The notes under the pieces: generated by a model
The model's input: only the letters and a program-made list of their open reading frames with translations
The model's database searches: none
Told to the model about the DNA's origin: nothing
Part shown: in pieces, positions 1 through 9,224 of the stretch
Position numbering within the stretch: position 1 is the first letter of the stretch
How the letters are laid out: every line of letters begins with the position of its first letter
Position numbers and translations under genes: made by a program
Assembly (NCBI GenBank): GCA_030425385.1
Contig: JAUIAH010000006.1
Coordinates: 124,001 to 188,000, forward strand
Direction: 5' to 3'
From: Verrucomicrobiia bacterium
GTDB taxonomy: Bacteria; Verrucomicrobiota; Verrucomicrobiia; Verrucomicrobiales; DEV007
Length of the DNA stretch: 64,000 nt

Positions 1-600
1 CGGATTGAACGGCAGATTCTCCAATGCTGGCAGCGCGCAGAAGCCGCCGGCAAACGCTATTTCCCTTATGAATACCTCTATCAGATCATTCGTGAGGGCA
101 TGGTCGCGGAGTCGTATCAGATCGATCCCAAAGACAGTTGGCTCGTGGCGGCGGCCGAGCGGGATCTGCCCATCTTCACCCCTGGCTGGGAAGATAGCAC
201 GCTCGGAAATGTCTACACCGCCGCCTGCATGTCGGGAAAAGTGAAGGACGTGCACACGGTGAAGGTCGGGATCGAACTCATGATCTCGCTTGCCGATTGG
301 TATCGGAAAGAATCGGCGGGCTCCCCCATCGGCTTCTTCCAGATTGGAGGAGGCATCGCAGGCGATTTCCCTATCTGTGTGGTGCCGATGTTAGAGCAAG
401 ACATGCAGGAGTCGACCCCGCTCTGGGCTTATTTCTGCCAGATCAGCGATTCCACCACCAGTTACGGATCCTATTCGGGTGCCGTGCCCAACGAGAAGAT
501 CACCTGGGGTAAGCTCGGTGTGGACACGCCCAAGTTTATCATTGAGTCCGACGCCACCATTGTGGCTCCTCTCGTCTTCGCCTATGTGTTGGGTTGGTGA
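1..600 (+). CDS. Deoxyhypusine synthase-like protein (5' end outside window)
   Basis: The reading frame is open from the first base, so the N-terminus lies outside the window and about 199 C-terminal residues are visible. The segment FQIGGGIAGDFP, followed by SGAVPNEKITWGKLG, matches the deoxyhypusine synthase fold: the GGG-rich NAD-binding stretch and then the SGA...WGK block. The Lys of WGK aligns with the catalytic Lys that forms the imine intermediate in the eukaryotic enzyme. Bacteria lack eIF5A, so bacterial homologues act on other substrates (some are homospermidine synthase-like) or are uncharacterised; the true substrate cannot be told here. It ends with TGA at 598-600, and an AT-rich gap of about 110 bp precedes the next gene. 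The family assignment is firm, the function open. Confidence 0.85.
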   Translation, partial: RIERQILQCWQRAEAAGKRYFPYEYLYQIIREGMVAESYQIDPKDSWLVAAAERDLPIFTPGWEDSTLGNVYTAACMSGKVKDVHTVKVGIELMISLADWYRKESAGSPIGFFQIGGGIAGDFPICVVPMLEQDMQESTPLWAYFCQISDSTTSYGSYSGAVPNEKITWGKLGVDTPKFIIESDATIVAPLVFAYVLGW

Positions 601-709
601 GCTGGTGGGAGGTCAATCTTTTTAAAAGTTTTAATAAAGATTGGCTGCCCGGATCCGAACACGCGCCATTCGTCTTGCAGAACGCGACGCCACGCTTCAT
701 GTAGGCGCT

Positions 710-1438
710 ATGTTTGGCGAAATCCGCAATCCACAAGGCGAACGACTCGAATACGATTATCTTCCTGGAAAAGAGGGCGACTCGCGTCTGGTCGTGCTGG
801 GGCACGGCGTGACGGGCAATAAGGATCGCCCCGTCATTACTGGATTGGCGGCCGCTCTCCAAGAGGCCGGCATCGCCAGCCTCGCGTTCTCATTCGCTGG
901 CAACGGCGGTTCCGAGGGCAAGTTTGAGGATTGCACCATCACGAAGGAGATCGAGGATCTCGGCAGCGTGTTGGACGTCGTCTCTGCAGCCGGGCGGACG
1001 ATCGCCTACGGTGGGCACTCAATGGGTGGTGCCGTGGGAGTGAAACGCGCCTCCGTGGATGCGCGCATCCGCCTCCTCGTCTCTCTTGCGGGAATGGTCG
1101 ATTGCCAGAAATTTGCCCAGACGGAATTTGGAGAAGAGACGCCTGACGCGGGATGCATGTGGGAAGACGAAGATTGTCCCCTCTCCAGCCGCTACATGAA
1201 TGACATGGCGTCGATTGGTTCGATCGTCGACCTCGGTTCGGAAATCAACGTTCCATGGATTCTCGTCCATGGAACAGAGGACGATGTGGTGCTTATCCAA
1301 GATTCCATCGACATCGAGGCCCACGCCAGTTGTCCTCACGAATTCGTCAAGATTGAAGGAGCCGATCACAGCTTTTCCGAGCACCTCCCATTGATGACTG
1401 CGCCAGTGGTGGCGTGGGTTCAGAAACATCTCCATTGA
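710..1438 (+). CDS. Alpha/beta hydrolase
   Basis: A 242-residue alpha/beta hydrolase. Visible landmarks are an oxyanion-type HG motif (LGHGVTGNKDR), the nucleophile elbow GGHSMGG with Ser as nucleophile, a likely catalytic Asp in GTEDDVV and a C-terminal His in GADHSFS. The frame also extends upstream to a TTG at 641, but the residues added there do not resemble the family and ATG 710 is the first ATG, so 710 was chosen. It has no signal peptide and is probably cytoplasmic. The stop lies 3 nt before parE, so it is probably cotranscribed with topoisomerase IV. The substrate is unknown; the closest general type is the small esterase/acyl-hydrolase of the serine aminopeptidase S33 group. Confidence 0.85.
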   Translation: MFGEIRNPQGERLEYDYLPGKEGDSRLVVLGHGVTGNKDRPVITGLAAALQEAGIASLAFSFAGNGGSEGKFEDCTITKEIEDLGSVLDVVSAAGRTIAYGGHSMGGAVGVKRASVDARIRLLVSLAGMVDCQKFAQTEFGEETPDAGCMWEDEDCPLSSRYMNDMASIGSIVDLGSEINVPWILVHGTEDDVVLIQDSIDIEAHASCPHEFVKIEGADHSFSEHLPLMTAPVVAWVQKHLH

Positions 1439-1441
1439 TCC

Positions 1442-3313
1442 ATGGCCGAGTACACCGAGGACAGCATTAAGACCCTTGAATGGAAGGAACATATCCGTCT
1501 GCGTCCCGGCATGTACATCGGGAAGCTCGGAGACGGCAGTTCGCCAGACGACGGCATCTACGTCCTTCTCAAAGAGGTCATCGATAATGCCATCGATGAG
1601 TTCGTCATGGGCCATGGCAAGATCATCGAAGTCACCTTGGATGACGGTGCGGTCTGGGTGCGCGATTATGGACGTGGCATCCCGTTGGGGAAACTGATGG
1701 ATTGCGCCGCCAAGATCAACACAGGCGCCAAGTATGACTCGGAGGCATTCAAGAAATCGGTGGGCTTGAACGGCGTCGGGATCAAGGCCGTCAATGCCCT
1801 GTCCGAGAACTTCAATATTCAGGCTTTCCGCGAAGGGAAAACCAAAGATCTGGTCTTTTCCCGTGGGGAAATCACCAAAGATTGCAAACGTGCCTACAAG
1901 ACAGTCGAGCCGGATGGCACCGAGTTGGGTTTCCGACCCGACCCCAAGATTTTTCCGAAATATCAGTTTCAGGAAGAATACTTGGAAAAGATGTTCCGAT
2001 ACTACAGCTATCTGAACACGGGGCTAACGATTAAATTCAATGGTAAGACCTTTCGATCCAAGAATGGGCTCTTAGATTTGCTCACGGAAACGATTAGCGA
2101 GGAGCCGCTCTATCCGATCGCTCATCTCACGGGTCCTGATATCGAGATTGCATTCACTCACGGCCAACAATACGGCGAAGACTACTATAGTTTCGTCAAT
2201 GGCCAGCACACGACTCAAGGCGGCACGCATCTAGCAGCCTTCCGTGAAGCCTTTGTCAAGGCCGTCCGCGATTTCTATGGAAAGAAATATGACGCAGCTG
2301 ACATTCGTGGCGCGATCATCGCAGCCATCAGTGTGAAAGTGCAAGAGCCAGTCTTTGAGTCGCAAACAAAGACAAAACTTGGCTCAACTCACATGGCCCC
2401 CGATGGCCAAACCGTGCGGACCTTTATCGGTAATTTCGTCGCCAAAGAGATCGATAACCACCTCCACATGTTTCCTGATAGCGCGAAGGCGCTGGAGACA
2501 CGTATTCAGCAAGCCGAACAGGAACGCAAAGATCTCAAAGGGATTCAGAAGCTCGCCCGCGAGCGTGCTCGCAAAGCCAAGATCAATAACAGCAAGTTGC
2601 GTGACTGCCGCGTGCATCTTGACACCAAGCACAAGAAACGGGAGCAAACGACGATCTTTATCACTGAGGGCAACTCCGCGAGCGGCACGATTGGAAAGGC
2701 ACGCGATGTCGATACCCAAGCAGTCTTCAGCCTCAAGGGGAAGCCGCTCAATTGCTTCGGCCTCTCGAAGAAAGTGGTCTACGAGAATGAAGAGTTTAAT
2801 CTCTTGCAGCACGCGCTCAATATTGAGGATGGCATGGAGGGGTTGCGCTACAATCGCGTTGTGCTCGCGACCGATGCCGACGTGGACGGCATGCACATTC
2901 GCCTCCTTCTTGTCACCTTCTTTCTCCAATTCTTCTCCGACCTCATCAAGCAAGGCCATTTGTACATCTTGCAGACGCCTTTATTCCGGGTCCGCAATAA
3001 GAAGATCACGCGTTATTGCTATTCAGATCAGGAGCGGCTGGCGGCGCTGAAGGAATGTGGCAAATCGGCAGAAATCACGCGCTTCAAAGGATTGGGCGAG
3101 ATTGATGGCAAAGAAATGAGTGATTTCATCGGCTCCAATATCCGGCTCGAACCGGTGATCATCGAAGCAGGCTCTTCGATCAAAGAAATGCTGACCTTCT
3201 ACATGGGTAAGAATACCCAAGATCGCCAAAAGTATATCATCGAGAATCTGCGGGTCGAAGAAAGTCTCGATGCGGAAACGGCTGAGTCCGAAACCATGGA
3301 GGAAGCTGTCTAG
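1442..3313 (+). CDS. parE: DNA topoisomerase IV subunit B (GyrB/ParE family ATPase)
   Basis: A 623-residue type IIA topoisomerase B subunit, which hydrolyses ATP to drive strand passage and decatenation. The N-terminal GHKL ATPase shows [17 protein letters not shown] (with the Glu and Asn that act in ATP and magnesium binding), DYGRGIP and the [11 protein letters not shown] lid. The C-terminal TOPRIM domain has [16 protein letters not shown] and [12 protein letters not shown], followed by RFKGLGEI. The usual EGDSA reads EGNSA; the catalytic Glu and the DxD Asp residues are kept. ATG follows the hydrolase stop by 3 nt. The short length, without the gyrase insert, and the adjacent A subunit fit ParE rather than GyrB. 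Confidence 0.93.
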   Translation: MAEYTEDSIKTLEWKEHIRLRPGMYIGKLGDGSSPDDGIYVLLKEVIDNAIDEFVMGHGKIIEVTLDDGAVWVRDYGRGIPLGKLMDCAAKINTGAKYDSEAFKKSVGLNGVGIKAVNALSENFNIQAFREGKTKDLVFSRGEITKDCKRAYKTVEPDGTELGFRPDPKIFPKYQFQEEYLEKMFRYYSYLNTGLTIKFNGKTFRSKNGLLDLLTETISEEPLYPIAHLTGPDIEIAFTHGQQYGEDYYSFVNGQHTTQGGTHLAAFREAFVKAVRDFYGKKYDAADIRGAIIAAISVKVQEPVFESQTKTKLGSTHMAPDGQTVRTFIGNFVAKEIDNHLHMFPDSAKALETRIQQAEQERKDLKGIQKLARERARKAKINNSKLRDCRVHLDTKHKKREQTTIFITEGNSASGTIGKARDVDTQAVFSLKGKPLNCFGLSKKVVYENEEFNLLQHALNIEDGMEGLRYNRVVLATDADVDGMHIRLLLVTFFLQFFSDLIKQGHLYILQTPLFRVRNKKITRYCYSDQERLAALKECGKSAEITRFKGLGEIDGKEMSDFIGSNIRLEPVIIEAGSSIKEMLTFYMGKNTQDRQKYIIENLRVEESLDAETAESETMEEAV

Positions 3314-3323
3314 CACGCACGTC

Positions 3324-5282
3324 ATGGCTGAACTCAAGACATCGCTCTCACATGTCGATGACATGTATGGCAATTGGTTTCTGGATTACGCTTCCTATGT
3401 GATCTTGGAACGGGCCGTCCCGCATATCCATGACGGGCTCAAACCGGTTCAACGGCGCATTCTCCACGTCCTCAAATCCATGGATGACGGGCGACTCCAC
3501 AAGGTCGCCAATGTGGCTGGTCGCGCCACGGCATACCACCCGCATGGAAACGTCGCTATTGAGGATGCGCTCATTCAGTTAGGCCAGAAGGGTCTTCTCA
3601 TCGATACCCAAGGGAATTGGGGAGATCCGCTCACAGGGGATCCTCCGGCGGCGGCGCGTTACATTGAATGCAAACTCTCCGCATTCGCCAACGAAGTCCT
3701 CTTCAGTCCCAAGATCACGGAGTGGCAGGCATCTTATGATGGGCGTAATAAGGAGCCCGTGACGCTGCCCGTGAAGTTCCCGCTCGTCTTGGCTCAGGGA
3801 ATTGAAGGCATCGCCGTGGGCTTGGCGTGCAAGATCTTGCCGCATAATTTCATTGAATTGTTAGATGCCTGCATCGATGCGCTTCGTAAGAAGCCAGTCA
3901 ATGTCGTGCCCGATTTCTTCTCGGGTGGGTTGATGGATGCTTCTGAATACAATGAAGGGTTGCGAGGAGGTCGCATCCGCGTGCGGGCACGCGTGGAGAA
4001 GGCCAAGCGCAATTTGCTCATCGTGCGAGAGATCCCTTATGGAACCACGACCGTGGGGCTGAAGGCGAGCATCCTCGCCGCCAATGATAAGGGGAAACTG
4101 AAGGTCGCCAAGGTGGATGATCTCACCGCAGAGCATGTTGAGATTCAAATAGCCCTTCCTTCTGGCACAGACGCCGATCAGACGATCGAGGCTCTCTATG
4201 CCTTCACGGACTGCGAAGTCTCCATTTCGCCCAATGCCTGTGTCATCGAGGACAACAAACCCAAATTCCTTTCCGTCAACGAACTGATCAAGGCCAGCGC
4301 GTTTCAGACGAAAGATCTCCTTCGACAAGAACTGGAAATCTTGTTGGGCGAGTTAGAAGAGAAATGGCATTTCTCCTCTCTGGAAAAGATCTTCATTGAG
4401 AAACGCATCTATCGTCAGATAGAAGAATGTGAGACTTGGGAATCGGTCATTGAGACGATCGATAAAGGTCTCAAGCCCTACGTCAAGAAGCTCCGCCGAG
4501 CCGTCACTCGTGACGACATCATTCGGCTCACTGAGATCAAGATCAAGCGAATCTCAAAGTACAACAAGTTCAAAGCAGATGAACAACTGAAGGCGCTCGA
4601 AGATGAGATTGCTGAAGTAAAGCGGCATCTGGGACAACTCACGCGCTTTGCCATCGCGTGGTTCAAGAATCTCAAGAAGAAGTATGGGAAAGGGCGTGAG
4701 CGTCGGACTGAGATCACCACCTTCGAGAGGGTGCAAGCGTCGAAAGTCGTCATTCGCAGCGAGAAATTCTACGTCAATCGCAAGGAAGGCTTTGCTGGCA
4801 TAAGCCTAAAGAAAGACGATCTCATTGGCTCCTGCTCTACCCTGGATGACTTCATTGTCTTCCGCGCCGATGGCAGCATGACCGTTTCGAAGGTTGCCGC
4901 GAAAGTCTTCGTGGGGAAGAACCCGGCACACCTGGCAATCTACAAGAAGGACGAGCCGATCATCTACACCATGATTTATCGGGACGGCCGCGGTGGCGCT
5001 TGTTATGCCAAGAAATTCGCCGTGACTGGTGTCACCAGGGACAAGGTCTATGACCTGACACGTGGGAAAGCCAGCAGCCGAATTCTCTGGTTCTGCGCCC
5101 ACAAATCAGAGGAAGACGCCAACGTGAAGGTGCGCGTTCACTTTAAAACAGAAGGGCTCCGCCTGCGCAAGCTCCACCTCGATTTCGACTTTGGAGAACT
5201 TGAGGTGAAAGGCCGTGGCGTGGTTGGATTGCAGGTGACCAAGAATCCCGTGGCGCGCATTGCCAAACCACAGAACGCCTGA
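3324..5282 (+). CDS. parC: DNA topoisomerase IV subunit A
   Basis: A 652-residue type IIA topoisomerase A subunit, the DNA-cleaving partner of ParE. The breakage-reunion domain begins with LKPVQRRIL, and the catalytic Tyr sits in AAARYIECKLS (around residue 115). A coiled-coil tower region (residues about 330-440, rich in EIKIKRISKYNKF-type helices) is followed by a C-terminal DNA-wrapping domain of roughly 170 residues. That is short for this family, and only some of the beta-pinwheel blades seem to be present. Start ATG 3324 was chosen because it lies 10 nt after the parE stop and begins a normal N-terminus; a longer frame overlapping parE exists from 3270. Tight spacing shows that parE and parC are cotranscribed. 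Confidence 0.93.
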   Translation: MAELKTSLSHVDDMYGNWFLDYASYVILERAVPHIHDGLKPVQRRILHVLKSMDDGRLHKVANVAGRATAYHPHGNVAIEDALIQLGQKGLLIDTQGNWGDPLTGDPPAAARYIECKLSAFANEVLFSPKITEWQASYDGRNKEPVTLPVKFPLVLAQGIEGIAVGLACKILPHNFIELLDACIDALRKKPVNVVPDFFSGGLMDASEYNEGLRGGRIRVRARVEKAKRNLLIVREIPYGTTTVGLKASILAANDKGKLKVAKVDDLTAEHVEIQIALPSGTDADQTIEALYAFTDCEVSISPNACVIEDNKPKFLSVNELIKASAFQTKDLLRQELEILLGELEEKWHFSSLEKIFIEKRIYRQIEECETWESVIETIDKGLKPYVKKLRRAVTRDDIIRLTEIKIKRISKYNKFKADEQLKALEDEIAEVKRHLGQLTRFAIAWFKNLKKKYGKGRERRTEITTFERVQASKVVIRSEKFYVNRKEGFAGISLKKDDLIGSCSTLDDFIVFRADGSMTVSKVAAKVFVGKNPAHLAIYKKDEPIIYTMIYRDGRGGACYAKKFAVTGVTRDKVYDLTRGKASSRILWFCAHKSEEDANVKVRVHFKTEGLRLRKLHLDFDFGELEVKGRGVVGLQVTKNPVARIAKPQNA

Positions 5283-5294
5283 CGGCGAGGGCTC

Positions 5295-6125
5295 ATGGCT
5301 GTGCGCGCGCTCATTGTCATCGCAACCGCCCTCTCATGGCTCACCAGCTGTGGAGGTGATGGCGAAGTTTCGGGAGAGCCTTCGAATGGTTCGGTGATTC
5401 CCAAGGAGCGGCAGCGGCTTCTCGCGTCCCTCACAGAAGTCCAAGAAGAGATGAAGCGAGCCCTCCAGAACAACGGGCCCTCCTCGGAGGCATTCGCATC
5501 CACATTGGATAGCCTCCCCAAGGACTCCCTTTGGCCTCTGTTAGCATGGTTAGGGTCACAAGAAGCAAGCGAAGAACAGCGCACAGGACTCGCTACCGTC
5601 ATCCTCAGTCAATTGGCCTCGAAAGATCCCGCAGTGACTGCCAACTACCTTGCTTCGTTCGAGTCTCCCTACAACATCGTGGATTCGCCAGCCACACTCA
5701 TGGCCTTTCGCCAGGCGATGACTCAATGGTCTCGGGAACACCCCGAAGAGGCGTGGGAAGCTCTCGTGTCTTTTCGCGAAGACGGCGAGTTGTCCGCTCA
5801 AATGCTTACCCTCACAGTCATGCACGGCGAGCGCTTGGAGGTCACTTTAGTCGGAGCCATGCCTCTGACCGATCTCAAGGCGATCGCCTCACGGTGGAAT
5901 GATTTGGAATGGAAAGAGGCTGGAAGCCTCATCCCTCGCCTCGCTCAGCGCACCAGCTCGCCCGGTCAGCGTGATGCCTTGTTAGAGCAGTCAGCCCAAT
6001 GGCTGCAACAACAGTGGGAAACGCATGGCCCTGAAACCGTCATGCAGTGGGGCATCGGCCTTGGGGACGAGGCTTTGCAGAACGAGATCCTATCAAAGAT
6101 CGAACCGCCAGAGGGCAGTCCCTGA
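5295..6125 (+). CDS. Predicted lipoprotein with helical repeats
   Basis: A 276-residue protein with a lipoprotein signal peptide: a hydrophobic stretch ending in the lipobox LTSC, with Cys19 as the expected lipidated residue. The mature part is helical and includes repeats of the type W...DP..A..W, such as LASKDPAVTANYL, WSREHPEEAWEAL and WNDLEWKEAG. Similar helical repeats occur in exported proteins of Verrucomicrobiota. It starts 12 nt after parC with a plausible GAGG ribosome-binding site (GGCGAGGGCTCATG), so it is probably the last gene of the parEC operon. I do not recognise a named family, and the function is unknown. Confidence 0.8.
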   Translation: MAVRALIVIATALSWLTSCGGDGEVSGEPSNGSVIPKERQRLLASLTEVQEEMKRALQNNGPSSEAFASTLDSLPKDSLWPLLAWLGSQEASEEQRTGLATVILSQLASKDPAVTANYLASFESPYNIVDSPATLMAFRQAMTQWSREHPEEAWEALVSFREDGELSAQMLTLTVMHGERLEVTLVGAMPLTDLKAIASRWNDLEWKEAGSLIPRLAQRTSSPGQRDALLEQSAQWLQQQWETHGPETVMQWGIGLGDEALQNEILSKIEPPEGSP

Positions 6126-6135
6126 TCGGCAAGGG

Positions 6136-6372
6136 CTATTCGAAATCGCCCTTCACCAACGAGCGCCGCTCCCGCTGGCCAAGCTCGCGCGCCTGAATGA
6201 TGACGGATTCACGATCCTCAATGAAGCGGTAAGCGTGACAGCTCGGACAGGTCGCCGCCGTGGCCAGAACAATCGAGTCGCAACCATCGCAGATCTTATA
6301 TTTGCTCGGATCACGAACAATCTTGTCCGCTCGGGCAGCGCGATCCTCGAGGTTGTCTTGGGACTCTGGCAT
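6136..6372 (-). CDS. Small zinc-ribbon protein
   Basis: A 78-residue protein with two cysteine knuckles, CDGC near residue 28 and CPSCH near residue 42, spaced as in a zinc ribbon. The flanking residues are charged and helical (DRAARADKIVRDP before, IQARELGQRERRSL after). It has no signal peptide, so it should be cytoplasmic. It converges with the parEC-lipoprotein operon with only 10 bp between stops. Small zinc-ribbon proteins of this layout are common in Verrucomicrobiota but have no assigned role; nucleic-acid or protein binding is an inference. Confidence 0.75.
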   Translation of the reverse strand: MPESQDNLEDRAARADKIVRDPSKYKICDGCDSIVLATAATCPSCHAYRFIEDRESVIIQARELGQRERRSLVKGDFE

Positions 6373-6519
6373 CGCTTAACAATGATCAAGACTGCGAGCA
6401 GATTCAAGCGTTTCTGTCCCCTGTTTGCAAAAACTCTTAAAAGGGATAGCCAAGATCGCGACTAGAACGGCTACAATCTGCCTTTCTGGGATGACTTTCA
6501 GATCATCTGAAACGGATTG

Positions 6520-6987
6520 CTACTGCCCTGACGACTCCACACGCACTTCCGTCTTCACTGAATTGGCGATGAAACAGTAGGCATGCGCTTGATGGTGAAG
6601 GCGTTCCAGTTCCTCGACATCAGGAGCCTGCTCACCCCAAGTGATCTGCGGGCGCAACGCGATCGCACTCACCCAGGGCACGCCATTCTCATTCTTGGCC
6701 ATCTTGCCCACGGCCTGATCTTCATAGGACCGCACTTCGAAGCCTGCCTTCGAGGCGACATGGAGAAAGGTAAGCATGTGACAACTGGCTACCGACGCGA
6801 CAAAAGCTTCCTCCGGGTCCACGTGGGCAGGGTTGGAGAAGGGCTCTGGAACGACATTCGGAGCGGGAGACGCTTGCATGGTGAAGCCCCCATCAAACGT
6901 CCACGTGTGCTCGCGTGAATAGCGCCCTTTGAGAAACACGGCGTCCGACGGAAGATCCCAACGAATGGTAGCAAGGTGTTCTGACAT
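6520..6987 (-). CDS. OsmC/Ohr family protein
   Basis: A 155-residue OsmC-like protein. The family's two redox cysteines are visible: one in VASCHMLTF (around residue 69) at the start of the central helix and one in AYCFIANS (around residue 138) near the C-terminus. The family reduces organic hydroperoxides with this Cys pair, using lipoyl or other thiol donors. The sequence resembles the general OsmC branch (YhfA/OsmC-like) more than Ohr. It is monocistronic, with about 60 bp to the next gene upstream on the same strand. The family call is solid; the exact peroxide substrate is not known. Confidence 0.88.
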   Translation of the reverse strand: MSEHLATIRWDLPSDAVFLKGRYSREHTWTFDGGFTMQASPAPNVVPEPFSNPAHVDPEEAFVASVASCHMLTFLHVASKAGFEVRSYEDQAVGKMAKNENGVPWVSAIALRPQITWGEQAPDVEELERLHHQAHAYCFIANSVKTEVRVESSGQ

Positions 6988-7047
6988 TATGCCGACGTTA
7001 AAGCTGCCTTTCTTTGAAGATCAAATGCAAATAAGAAAACCTCTCCC

Positions 7048-8667
7048 TCATTGCGAAGGACTTGAGGCCGTGGCCGCCACCGCTTCGGCCACACGAAGGC
7101 CGTCGACAGCGGCAGAAATGATGCCCCCTGCGTAGCCCGCCCCTTCCCCTGCCGGGTAGAGGCCACGCAGCCCAGTGCTCTGCAAATCATCGCCACGGGT
7201 GACGCGAAGAGGCGAGGAACTCCGCGACTCGATCGCTGTGAGGATCGCATCGTGGCGATCAAATCCCGGCAGGCGTCTCGCTATGTTAGGAATGGATTCC
7301 TGCAATGCCTTCACGACAAAGGGTGGCAAACATTCTCGCAAATCCGTGAGGGTCACTCCTGGACGGAAGGAAGGGCGCACGTCTCCGAGCTCAGAAGTCC
7401 CCTTCCCTTTCACGAAATCGCCAAGCATTTGTGCCGGCGCCCGGTAGTCTCCTCCTCCTAACTGAAAAGCTTTGGCCTCAAGCTCTCGTTGGAAGCGCAT
7501 CCCCGCCAAGGGATCATCGCTGTTGGGGAAATCGCCTGGACGCACTTCTACCATGAAGCCCGCGTTCGCATTCGCTTCATCCCTGGCATAGCTACTCATC
7601 CCATTGGTCACTAAGCGCTCTGGTTCCGAGGTCGCGCCAACCACGAGTCCACCAGGACACATGCAGAAACTATAGACCGAACGCTTGTCTCTTCCATGAT
7701 GCACGAAGCGGTAGGCGGCCGATCCCAGACGAGCATGGCCGGCCCAGCGACCATACTGCGTGCGATCGATCATGGCTTGAGGATGTTCGATCCGCGTGCC
7801 GATGGAGAATGACTTCGCCTCCATAGGCACCCCCAAGGCTGCCAGATGTTCAAAGACGTCTCTCGCACTATGCCCGACCGCGAGGATCACTTGATCTGCC
7901 CGCACCTCGTCACCACTGGCGAGGCGAATCCCTCGCACTGCGCCCCCTTCGACTAACAAATCGGTCATCTTGGATTCGTATCGAATCTCCCCTCCCAGAT
8001 CGAAGATGGTTTCGCGCAATCGCCGGAGGACGAGAATCAAGCGGTCGGTGCCAATGTGAGGACGCGCATTGACCAGGATGTCCTCGGGCGCTCCATGCGC
8101 TGCCAATTCTCGCAGCACTTGCCGACAACGGTTCTCCCGATCCTTGATTTGCGTGTACAGTTTCCCATCAGAGAAGGTGCCGGCACCACCCTCACCAAAT
8201 TGCACATTGGATTCGGGTTCGAACGCTCCCGTGCGCCAGAATTTCGTCACGTCACGCGCACGCGGCCCCGCTTGTTTCCCGCGTTCAAAGAGGATCGGTT
8301 TGAGTCCCAAACGTGCCAACAAGAGTCCAGCAAACAGGCCCGCGGGGCCCGTGCCAATGATCACTGGCCGATGCGTTCCTGAAGAGCAGGATTGATCGAG
8401 AAAGTGATAGTGTTGATCAGGAGCACGACTGATCTGCCCTCGGCTGCGCTTCTCCAGGCGTTCGAGGATGGCCTCCTCCTCGGAGAGCTGGACATCGACC
8501 GTGTAGGAGAATTGCAGAGGTTTCCCTTTCCGCGCATCGACGGCGCGTTGGTGGATATGCCAGGCGTCACGCGTGAGTCCCGGCATCCGCAGTTTCTTGC
8601 ACACGAGGGCATGAAGAGCCTCCTCCTTGTGATCGATCGGCAACCGAAGCTGTCGCAGGCGAATCAT
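7048..8667 (-). CDS. FAD-dependent dehydrogenase, COG2509 family
   Basis: A 539-residue flavoprotein of the uncharacterised NAD(FAD)-utilising dehydrogenase family (COG2509). After an N-terminal region of about 100 residues that starts LRLPIDHKEEAL, the Rossmann motif GTGPAGLFAGLL appears, followed by FERG as the end of the ADP-ribose beta strand. The C-terminal part contains AVGHSARD and the family-typical stretch YPAGEGAGYAGGI close to the end, a second FAD-contacting motif. No signal peptide. The ATG lies one base after the stop of the QueD-like gene, so the two are translationally linked. The physiological substrate of this family is not established. Confidence 0.88.
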   Translation of the reverse strand: MIRLRQLRLPIDHKEEALHALVCKKLRMPGLTRDAWHIHQRAVDARKGKPLQFSYTVDVQLSEEEAILERLEKRSRGQISRAPDQHYHFLDQSCSSGTHRPVIIGTGPAGLFAGLLLARLGLKPILFERGKQAGPRARDVTKFWRTGAFEPESNVQFGEGGAGTFSDGKLYTQIKDRENRCRQVLRELAAHGAPEDILVNARPHIGTDRLILVLRRLRETIFDLGGEIRYESKMTDLLVEGGAVRGIRLASGDEVRADQVILAVGHSARDVFEHLAALGVPMEAKSFSIGTRIEHPQAMIDRTQYGRWAGHARLGSAAYRFVHHGRDKRSVYSFCMCPGGLVVGATSEPERLVTNGMSSYARDEANANAGFMVEVRPGDFPNSDDPLAGMRFQRELEAKAFQLGGGDYRAPAQMLGDFVKGKGTSELGDVRPSFRPGVTLTDLRECLPPFVVKALQESIPNIARRLPGFDRHDAILTAIESRSSSPLRVTRGDDLQSTGLRGLYPAGEGAGYAGGIISAAVDGLRVAEAVAATASSPSQ

Positions 8668-8668
8668 C

Positions 8669-9208
8669 TCAGGTCAGATCATTGATCGAGTCGTCCGCTC
8701 GATGCCACCAATGATCACCGTTCGGTAACGCGCGCGAGAACGTGTCAGGGGCAATTTCCACCGCATTCGCCAAGGTTTCTTGGAGGAGGAGTCGCCCACA
8801 ACGGAAAGCGGGTTCATCCTGGGCCAAGAATGCCGCTAGTTTGGCTTGGAAACACGCCGCGCGAATCTCCGTCGTCGGGTCACCTGGCGTGACCAAGAGC
8901 CGCGGGAGCAGATCCTTCTCGTGCTCCTGGAAATAGCCGAGCAACGGATCCCGATCGCTCACGTGGAAACTGTGATCCACCTGCCCGTCCAGCCAGCGAA
9001 ACCATCGCCGCTTCACGCGATCGAATTCTGCTAACATGTTGGTCTCAGGATCCAATCCCTCATTGGTGCGATGCTCAATGTCCACCGTCACCACCTCATC
9101 GTGGCCATGAGGCACCCGACAGTTGGGCGCCGCACCGCTCACGAGCCGATGCCCCATGCTGTAACGTCGACTGAAGCGCAGCCGGAAAGATGGGACCTCG
9201 TCGCTCAT
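8669..9208 (-). CDS. 6-carboxytetrahydropterin synthase-like protein (QueD/PTPS fold)
   Basis: A 179-residue member of the PTPS/QueD T-fold family. The zinc-binding His residues are seen in SMGHRL and PHGHDE, and a Cys precedes the HGH (NCRVPHGH), as in QueD. A VDHSF segment supplies the Asp-His pair and PTTEIRA the conserved Glu of the PTxE motif that recognises the pterin. All key catalytic residues appear present. The protein is about 60 residues longer than typical QueD (around 120), with an insertion between the HGH and VDH motifs and a C-terminal tail. No other queuosine gene is in the window; the direct partner is the COG2509 flavoprotein one base downstream. Confidence 0.8.
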   Translation of the reverse strand: MSDEVPSFRLRFSRRYSMGHRLVSGAAPNCRVPHGHDEVVTVDIEHRTNEGLDPETNMLAEFDRVKRRWFRWLDGQVDHSFHVSDRDPLLGYFQEHEKDLLPRLLVTPGDPTTEIRAACFQAKLAAFLAQDEPAFRCGRLLLQETLANAVEIAPDTFSRALPNGDHWWHRADDSINDLT

Positions 9209-9224
9209 GAAGCCAGGCGGCCGC

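Noticed and set aside
614-643. AT-rich inverted repeat CAATCTTT/AAAGATTG after the DHS-like gene
   Set aside because: Stem of 8 bp with low GC and no T-run; too weak for a terminator, and the region more likely holds the promoter of the next gene.
641-1438. Start of the alpha/beta hydrolase at TTG 641
   Set aside because: The extra 23 residues are Arg-rich and unlike the family; ATG 710 begins the conserved part.
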